This document shows positions 57,401 to 64,000 of a stretch of DNA of 64,000 nucleotides, in pieces (within the stretch, counting starts at the first letter, position 1; the number at the start of each line of letters is the position of its first letter). The notes under the pieces are model-generated. The model had not been told where the DNA came from. It did not search any database and saw nothing but the letters and a program-made list of their open reading frames with translations. The stretch comes from Eudorina sp. 2006-703-Eu-15 (Eukaryota > Chlorophyta > Chlorophyceae > Chlamydomonadales > Volvocaceae), in contig BDSI01000126.1 of NCBI GenBank assembly GCA_003117195.1, positions 186,001-250,000 of the forward strand, given 5' to 3'. The position numbers and the translations under genes were made by a program.

Positions 57401-60400
57401 CCCGCTGCCACCGGAGCCATGTAAGCCCTGGCTTCCACTCAGCCGCCGCGTCCGCCCCGGCGACGCCGACGTCGTCGAAACCGAGCCCGACAGCGAGGCG
57501 GGCGTCGAAGCACGACTGCTCAGCGTGGCCCCCGGCCCGGCAGCGGGGGTGTACCCCGTGGAGGATCCGAAGGGCGCAATCGTGGCCCCCTGGAGCTGGC
57601 CGTGCAGCAGCGCCGCCGCCGCCGCCGTCTGGTCCCGTACGGCGCAGAGCTCGGCCGAGATTCGGTTGAGGCGGTTGCGGGCGTTGTCGTCCAGGGCGAC
57701 CTGTTTGAGCAGCCGTACACAGCCCGACCGGATGATGAAGAGGTCGTTGCCCACCGAGCCCTGCTTGTACACCACCTGAAGGGGAGGAGGGGCGGGGCGG
57801 GGTTGGGGAGGAGGTTGGGGGGATGGGGCGGAGGGGTACAGGACATTGGTAGACAGTTTCGTAGACCTGTCAGCGCAAAGCTCCGGTCGGCGTATGGTGC
57901 CTATATGTAGATTGGTACAGTACCACAAACCCCTTCCCCCCTTCCAACACCCCTTCCCCCTTCCAACACCCCTTCCCCCCTTTTTCCTCGAACCCCCCCT
58001 CTCTTCCCCCCCGCGGCCTCACCGTGCCCCCCGAGAAGGTGTGCAGCCGCAGCACCCGCACCAGCTGCCGCAGCTCCGCCCCCGACAGCGCAGCGAACAC
58101 GGGCAGCTCCTCCAGGCTCTCCACCAGCGCCTCCACGTCCCAGTGAGGCTCGGTGGCCAGGACCGACCACAGCTGAGGCGAGGGGTAGGGGTAGGGGGTA
58201 GGGGTAGGGGTAGGGGTAGGGGGTATAGGAAATTGGTAGACATATTTATACGGCGCTGCTGCCAGAGAAAGTATCCGATAAGGGCTCGAGGGAGAGGCGA
58301 TGGGCGGCGTCAGGACAAGGCGCGGTGAGGTGTCGGCGGAGCCGTTACCCCCAAACCCTTCAAGCTTCAACCCTCCCTGGACCCGACCCGACCCGGCTCG
58401 CCCCGGCCGACCTCCCCGCCACCCCTGTAGCCATGTAGAGCACCCACCTGATGCAGCCCGATCGCAGCACACTCCACCCTACCGCCAACCGCCACTGCCG
58501 TACAATGCCACCGCAGCCGCGACAAGGGGTCGTGCGACCCGCCGCCTCCGCCTCCGCCCCCGCCGCCGTTCGCAGCTGCCGCCGCCTTGGCGGCGGCGGC
58601 GCCGCCCTCCGCCCCCGCCGCCGTCCCGTCCTCCCGATCTGCTGCCGCCGTCCCGTCCTCCCAATGCCCCTCGCCCGCCGCTCCAAAACCGCTGCTGCGT
58701 CGGCCGTCGTTCGCCGCGGCGGCGGCGGCGGCGCCGCCGCCGCCGCCGCCCGGGTTTCGGAGCATGGATCCAGGGACTCCGCCCGAGCCCCAGCCCGCAA
58801 AGCCGCCGCCGACGCCCCCCGAGGCGGATACCTGCCCGCTGAAGCTGCCGCCACTGGCCATCTCCGCCTTCGTGGCGAGCAGGGCCCGGCTGGTGATGGC
58901 GGGGCCTGACGGAAGCTCGTCCAACAACGGCATGCCTGCCGTACGCGGCAGCCGCGTCAGCCAGCCCATGTCCACCGCCCCCAGGCTGTCCCCCCGATGT
59001 AGATGGACACGGCCGGCGGCGGCGGCGGCGGCGGCAGCGGCGGACCAGTACTCGCCGCCGCCGCCGGCGGCGGCGCCGCCGCTGCCGCGGCCGGCGCGGC
59101 CGCCGGCGCGGCTATGCGGCCGGCTGGCGGCGCCGCCGCCGGCGCGACCGTTACCGTTACCGTTACCCTGGCGGCTGTGCGCCGAGGGATGGGACTGCAG
59201 CGCGGGGTGTACGGCATGTCTGGATTCCAACTGCAGTGGATTGGGGGTGGAGGGGGGCTGCGGGAAGCTGCCGCCCGCGGCCGAGGTGGCGACGCTGCTG
59301 AAGCTGGACTGCTCCATCAGGGAGGGCCGACCCGGCTGGTGCTGCTGCTGCTGCTGCTGCTGCTGCTGGGCCGACGGCGGGTAGGTCGCCGAGGGCTGCA
59401 GCTGCGCGTGGGAAGGCTGCGAGGAGGGGGGCAGGTGGAAGCGGCTGCCCTCGGGGGGCGCATAGGGGACGCTGTCCCAGCGGCCCTCCACAATCTCCAC
59501 CTGTGGGGGGGGCGGGGGGCCGGGGGAGGTGCGGGGAGGGCGGAGGCGCAGTCGGGTGGGGACGGCGCAGGGCGGGAAGGCGACGCGGCAGGTTCCATGG
59601 GGGGGGGGAAACCAAATGGAAGAAACCAAACCCAGAAATGAACAAGGGTGCGGGGATGAGGATTATCATTGAGGTTGTTGCAGCGGACCCCGCGGGTCAT
59701 CGGTGACAGCCGAAGCTTCCTCGCCACGAGGATGAGATGGGGCGGTGGGGTGGAGGGGAAGGCAACAAGAAGGGTTTAGCTTTCCCAACCTTCTCTTCAC
59801 ACACACACACCCTTCACCCTTCGTTGACTATTACGCTGGGCTTCGCTTCTCGCGCGGCTCAGTTATCGATTACACCCCCCTTCACGCCCCCCCCTCACCT
59901 CCCCCGACATCACCACCAGCAGGGCGTCCTGGGCGGTGCCCCGCACACAGAGGGCCTCCCCCGGCTGGAACTCAACCACCTGACGGGTGGTTAGGGTGGT
60001 TTGGGCGGTTAGGGCGGTTGGCGTTGGCACAGGGGTTGACGGAGACGCGGCAGCCAAAGGGCAGGGGGCGGCGAGGAAGTGGGCTATGCGGCGAACGGCT
60101 ACCAGCGAGCCGCCATCGGGACTCCATTCGCGGATTGGGCCCGTCAGGCCACAGCTCCTCACTTCCTCATACTTCCGAGGCCCCCCACCCTCGTCCGGCA
60201 AAGGGCTGCTCCGAGGACAATCGCCCTACCCAGCGCCCTCTTCCCCTCCCACCGTACCCCGCGTGCCGGCCTTTCCCGGATTGCCCGGCGGGCATGCCGC
60301 AGAGGCGGCCTCCCCAGTCCATCTGCCCCTCTCTTACCCTCAGCTCCCTCAGCCCCTCCCTCCAGCCCCATTCCCCCCGTCAGCCCGTACATTTTCGGAG

Positions 60401-61449
60401 TCCGTGGTTCGTGTTTCACGACGGGTCAATCGCCGCCTTTCAGCCCCGCCCACCCGCCCCCGAACCCCCCGCCCCCGACCCACATGCGCCCTCCTCGCCA
60501 CCGCCATGCGCGCATTGCGGGTGAGCCGACTGAGCGCCGCCGACTGGTACAGCACCTCATCGATCACCTGCGGTCCCCAGCACCGCCCAGCCAGGAGGGA
60601 CAAAGTCACCGCACATTTACAGAGTGGGAACGGATAAGGCGGGGACGGAGGCGCGGAGGGGCGGGCGCAAAGGCTCGGCAAGCCTGTGGCAACGTTGGAC
60701 GGCCGGCGCTGGGATTTGCGCTGACTGGCGGCAAGGGGGAGTGGGGTGGCCCGGAAGCGGGCAGGCGACGACCCCCGATCGTCTGCTGCAGTACGGTACT
60801 GCACTGCCGTACGGTGTCGTACCGCCCATGTGGGTTTGGTACACAATGTGGGTTGGCCCGTGCCGCTACAAGGTTAAACGGTGGAGAGCGATTGTGGCGG
60901 CGTAGCGAATTTTGCAGCGGGCGCGGCATCAATCCGCAGGGACGTCTCACACTCCCCCGCCGCCCCGTGTCGAATGTGTGTCGCGGATGTAAACGAAAAA
61001 ACGGTCATTGCAAACGAGAAAAACTGAAGCCACCGGGTCGCCAACCCCAACCCCTCCGCCAGCATCAGGCCCGGCAGATCTCCGGCTCCGGCCTGCGGCT
61101 GCCGCCCCGGATCCGGAACCCCTCCTGCTCAGCCTCGCTGGCCAGAGTTCCTTGCGAAGTGTGCACCGGCTGCCTGACATATACCTGTTCCCCTCCCCGT
61201 GAAAATAATTATTCGTACAATCACGGTTTAGTTATGACTTGGGTTGGGCCTGTATCGGGCTGCCTTGGGTTGGATTTGGGTTTGGGTGTTTGGGTTTGGG
61301 TTGGGTTTGCCGTACCTCCAGGTAACTCTCCGTGCGGGCCTCCGGGGCTAGCTGCAGGTAGGTCCTCCGGGCGGCGTGCCGCTGGTCGCCGGCGCCACGA
61401 AATGCGGATGTGACGGCGGTCACATTCTTGACAAGCGCCTGGGCCCAGC
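52979..61449 (-). CDS. Protein with two cyclic-nucleotide-binding-like domains split by low-complexity inserts (5' end incomplete)
   Basis: The exons are 61449-61316, 60567-60484, 59979-59899, 59500-58448, 58172-58023, 57775-57305, 54978-53797 and 53149-52979 (stop). After the first, every intron is phase 0. This gives at least 1,100 residues, and the first exon is not resolved. Domain 1: IDEVLYQSAALSRLTRNAR, then VVEFQPGEALCVRGTAQDAL and VVMSGEVEIVEG, a 200-residue low-complexity insert, and RGDSLGAVDMGWL. Domain 2: LPVFAALSGAELRQLVRVLR, VVYKQGSVGNDLFIIRSGCV, about 450 residues of Gly/Ala/Ser-rich insert, then LLTAGQCFGEVRSDGV and EVLAISRNELHQRL. These are cNMP-binding (CNB) fold strands in order. 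The phosphate-binding cassettes are degenerate (FGE kept once; the canonical Arg-Ala-Ala replaced), so ligand binding is doubtful. No channel or kinase domain was seen. One intron (54979-57304) holds a LINE copy and a (GGGCA)n array. Confidence 0.8.
55210..55580. repeat. (GGGCA)n pentanucleotide array
   Basis: About 370 bp of GGGCA units with two pure G runs near 55,311-55,326 and 55,511-55,527. It lies in the large intron of the CNB-domain gene. Open frames through it (Gly-Arg-Ala-Gly-Gln; Pro-Ala-Leu-Pro-Cys on the other strand) are artefacts. Confidence 0.95.
55850..55896. repeat. Short insertion between ~10-16-bp direct repeats
   Basis: ACACACATTC on each side of the 15-bp core GGGTTGCACTTCTAA. 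It lies immediately upstream of the LINE fragment at 55899. Same layout as 28632 and 50652. Confidence 0.55.
55899..57148 (+). mobile_element. 5'-truncated LINE copy with structured 3' region
   Basis: The first ~280 bp encode the C-terminus of a LINE ORF related to 11610-14508 (ALAALTAME against VLAAIAAME; FWQRVASFAELGRPRRGW against FWGRLHGFAQLGLPRRGW), with a stop at 56176. The following ~950 bp are its 3' UTR, ending ATATGTAACGAT then (AC)n, parallel to the GCTGTAACGTTC end of the other LINE. It carries two related stem-loops (56749-56772 and 57051-57072). It is inserted antisense in an intron of the CNB-domain gene. Confidence 0.8.
56749..57109 (+). ncRNA. Two covarying stem-loops in LINE 3' UTR
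   Basis: Stem 1 (56749-56772) is CTTTCCCCCG-TATC-CGGGGGAAAG. Stem 2 (57051-57072) is CTCTCCCAG-TTCT-CTGGGAGAG. Each is followed by the same ~37-base sequence beginning TGCTTCGGCGGTCTCCCGTA. The stems differ in sequence but keep pairing. It is a structural RNA element of the retrotransposon rather than a stand-alone gene. Confidence 0.6.
58181..58228. repeat. (GGGGTA)n intronic repeat
   Basis: Seven or so GGGGTA units directly next to the acceptor of the exon 58172-58023 of the CNB-domain gene. On the transcribed strand it is a TACCCC tract upstream of the AG. Confidence 0.85.
59660..59732 (-). mobile_element. LINE 3'-end fragment, tail family 2
   Basis: Reverse complement of the fragment at 43055-43132, sharing AGCGGACCCCGCGGGTCATC and the following CGGTGACAGCCGAAGCTTCC. 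It lies in an intron of the CNB-domain gene, in the same sense as the gene. Confidence 0.75.
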
Positions 61450-62550
61450 CTGGGGGAAATTTTCCAGGTTGGGCAAAGCAGCAGCAAAAGTAGCGGGGGC
61501 GTCACGGCAAGATTGTCGACAACCATGATGCAAGGATTTGTGAGAATTAACAAGTACATTATCGTTCTGGGGTGCTGCAGCAGAAGGTCGACGGCCGCCG
61601 GATAGGCAGCTGGGCCTGGAGGTCACGGACGGAATGTGGAACCGTGAAAGAGGCTGCGACCGAAGCTCAAGGTACAAGCTCATGGCCGTTCATAAAGCAC
61701 ACGCAAAGTTGGTTGTCGGAGACACAATTAAGTAGAAAATGCTCTTCGACGCCAGTTCGGGAGAGGGCCCCCGACGATTGTCATGGAAAAGTGCAAAACC
61801 TCCCGAAAATCTGCAGCGAGCCATAGGAAATGCAGCTGGATATACGCTGGCTCCTTCCAAATTTACACGGGACGCGGACGAGGTGAACCGACCAAGGGAC
61901 CCTGCTAGGGTAAGTAAGGCTTGTCAATGCTGTCACCACGAAGGCAAAGTCCGGACTCCCAACGAGCCCATCAAAATGAAATGAGGGCTGCTCGTTTCAA
62001 CTCACGTTCTTTACCCGGCGTATCCACCTCCGACTCCTCGTCTTGCGCAGACCTTCCTGCGCTCCGCTGATCCATGCCTGCCAGTGTCGCCTATCCGGTC
62101 CAATGTTTCAAATACATCATATTGGGATTTAGTATGCAGGGTCTATCGACACGCTAGCTGTGCCTTCCCGTTGGCGAGGGTGGCGAGGGTGGTGGGCGCG
62201 ATAAAGAAGACCTCTGGCTGTCTTGTGTGCGCGCCTGTATAGCGTATGACAATGAACAAGGTCAGCGTGCTGTGGAGCGGCGAAAATGCGGGGCCATTCC
62301 GCCAAACGAAATCGCAGTACACATGGAACGGCATTTGGTCGCTCCATCGAGCGCGGAAGGACGCTCCACCGAAGATCATTTCCATTCGCCGGGAATGTCA
62401 AGTACACCTCTAGATTGCTTAATAGTCTAGCTCGTAGGGCGTAGTAAGACAGGTGGACGAGCTAGTTGGGAAAAGTACTGTGAGTCACAACTAAGGGCAA
62501 ATTCCCAACGCGACCTCCCAAGCCATGAAATATTGATCTGGGTAGCCGAA
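61450..62550. other. 5' region of CNB-domain gene and upstream of the Lys/Ala/Pro-rich gene
   Basis: Divergent intergenic region of about 1.1 kb. An ATG at 61683 on the minus strand opens a 40-60-codon frame that could be the first exon of the CNB-domain gene, but no donor in the required phase is convincing. Confidence 0.4.
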
Positions 62551-63674
62551 ATGGTTACAAAGGTAAGGCTGCGACCCTCGCGACCAGCAGCGCAACTCCA
62601 TGCCTTGCTTGCAGCAGTCGCCGCTGCTCAGCGCGCAGCGGTAAACCAACACTCCCATCGCCCTCAGGATGGCGACTCAAAGGCAGCGACGCCAAAGCGA
62701 CCTGCTGCGGCGTCAACCAAGCCGGCTGGCTCGGCAGGCTCGGCCGCGCCTCGCGCTGCGGCCAGCCCCTCCCGCCTCCGCGCTGGGGCCGCCAAGCCGG
62801 CCCCCGGCGCCTCCCCCAAGCCCCCGGCCGTCAAGCCCCCCAGCAGCAGCGCTGCCGCCAAGCCCGCCGGCGGCACGGCCCTGAAGTCCCCGGGCACCGG
62901 CGGCACCAAGCCAGGGCCGTCGTCCACCCCCTCGACCGCCGCTGCCAAGGTGCGCCTCCGAAGGTATCGGGCCCCCCCACCTACCTACCCATCCAGCCCC
63001 GCCCCCGCCCCCGCCCCCGCCCCCGCCCCCGCCCCCGAACCCGAACCCGAACCCGAACCCGAACCCGCCCCGAACCCGAACCCGAACCCGAACCCGAACC
63101 CGAACCCGAACCCGAACCCGAACCCGAACCCGAACCCGAACCCGAACCCGAACCCGAACCCGAACCCGAACCCGAACCCGAACCCGAACCCGAACCCTGT
63201 GTTTAGCTCCTTTTTCTCCCCACCGTCCCGTACCGAGCGGACCTTGATTTTGGCGTCTGGCCGCAGCGCAGCTTCATCATTCCGCACCCCCCACCTCCCA
63301 CCTCCCGCCCCTCACCGACCTCGCACCTCGCGGCGTGTGCACTGTCGTCCACCCTCCACGTCAACCCCTCTTTGACAATACAGCGAAATCGCGAAACAAT
63401 CACGGATTGCGTAGTAGTCGTCTATCCTAACCCCTCTCCACCCCACCCCACCCCTCCGCCGTGCCCCTACCCGCAGGCTGGCCCCTCGCTCTCAAAGGGC
63501 TCGGCTGCCACCAAGGGCGCGGGCGCCAAGGGCGCCTCCTCCTCCTCCGGAAAGGGGGCGGCCGGCAAGGGGGCTGGCGCCAAGGGCCCCGCCGCACAGC
63601 CGCCCGAGGTGCAGCAGCCGGAGGTGGAGGCCGGGACTGACCCCCAGGAGGAGGCGGCCCGCCGGGCAGAGTGA
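62551..63674 (+). CDS. Small Lys/Ala/Pro-rich basic protein, unrecognised
   Basis: Three-exon model: 62551-62562 (ATG, four codons), 62668-62949 and 63477-63674 with stop TGA at 63672, phase 0 at each junction (163 aa). Exon 2 is rich in Ala, Lys, Pro and Ser (KAATPKRPAAASTKPAG type). Exon 3 has KGAGAKG repeats followed by an acidic tail (PQEEAARRAE). The basic Ala/Lys/Pro composition recalls linker-histone tails or other nucleic-acid-binding tails, but there is no globular domain, so no function is assigned. GAGTGAG at the end could be a splice donor instead of a stop, in which case the gene continues. Intron 2 carries hexanucleotide arrays. Confidence 0.5.
62997..63197. repeat. (GCCCCC)n and (CCCGAA)n hexanucleotide arrays
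   Basis: About seven GCCCCC units followed by about 26 CCCGAA units. They lie in intron 2 of the Lys/Ala/Pro-rich gene, and both strands stay open (Asn-Pro; Gly-Phe) as artefacts. Confidence 0.95.
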
Positions 63675-63882
63675 GCCCAGGGGTGGGGTTGGTTGATATT
63701 GGGGGGTTGATAGTTTTGAGGTGCGCTGCTGCCAGGGCAAAGGTCCGAACGGGGTACGGTACAGTACCCTACGACCCCCCTGGCCCCCCCCTGGCCCCCC
63801 CTGGCTCCACTTGTCGGGGCCCTGTCGGGGCAGTTTTCTTCTCAACACCTGTCCCCTCTCCTCTCCTGGAATCTCCTGGGGC

Positions 63883-64000
63883 CACCCTCCCCTGCACCCT
63901 CCCCTGCACCCTCCCCTGCACCCTCCCCTGCACCCTCCCCTGCACCCTCCCCTGCACCCTCCCCTGCACCCTCCCCTGCACCCTCCCCTGCACCCTCCCT
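63883..64000. repeat. 12-bp minisatellite CACCCTCCCCTG, runs off window
   Basis: About ten near-perfect CACCCTCCCCTG units up to the right edge. Confidence 0.95.

Noticed and set aside
61251..61312. TTTGGG-rich tract as an interstitial telomere
   Set aside because: Units are irregular and do not match the volvocine telomere repeat TTTTAGGG. It is a simple intronic repeat beside a splice donor.
62985..63287. Gly-Phe repeat (minus) or Asn-Pro repeat (plus) protein
   Set aside because: Translation of a (CCCGAA)n hexamer in an intron. GF-repeat nucleoporin-like appearance is coincidental.

Overview
The window is nuclear DNA of a green alga, most likely a volvocine chlorophyte (Chlamydomonas/Gonium/Volvox group). 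The genes have many short GT-AG introns, GC-rich coding sequence, and long Ala/Gly/Gln/Pro insertions inside otherwise conserved proteins. There are plentiful GC-rich micro- and minisatellites and many 5'-truncated LINE copies. No operon, CRISPR array or prokaryotic feature was seen. The species cannot be fixed from sequence alone. All gene models below were built by hand from splice signals and reading phase, with no search.

Left part (1-7 kb): the 5' portion of a pseudo-response-regulator gene (minus, runs off the left edge) and a complete five-exon Golgi-type sulfotransferase gene (minus). Between 7 and 15 kb lies a transposon cluster: a decayed minus-strand LINE copy whose two visible parts flank a 3.2 kb (CCCGCCG)n array, followed by a 5'-truncated, nearly intact plus-strand LINE (reverse transcriptase, YADD) with a (TTCA)n tail.

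Middle (15-42 kb): a palindromic MITE, a six-exon gene of unknown function with an Ala-Ala-Ala-Gly-Pro repeat (plus), a hAT-type MITE with a perfect 8-bp target duplication, a complete eight-exon PP2C phosphatase gene (minus, 433 aa), and, divergent from it, a ten-exon long-form tRNase Z (ELAC2-type) gene (plus). The phase-consistent tRNase Z model encodes about 2,591 aa, far above the usual 800-950 aa for the family.

Right part (42-64 kb): a tRNA-Gln(CUG) gene, hairpins and inverted repeats, an unrecognised minus-strand gene divergent from an intronless Mediator subunit 21-like gene, a minus-strand gene for a protein with two cyclic-nucleotide-binding-type domains split by low-complexity inserts, and a small Lys/Ala/Pro-rich protein gene. 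One large intron of the cyclic-nucleotide-binding gene holds a (GGGCA)n array and another truncated LINE copy with two covarying stem-loops in its 3' region.

The genes are ordinary single eukaryotic loci without an evident shared pathway. The novelty lies in protein architecture (giant tRNase Z, split CNB domains) and in repeat biology: the heptamer array inside a dead LINE, LINE 3' stem-loops, and short insertions between long direct repeats.
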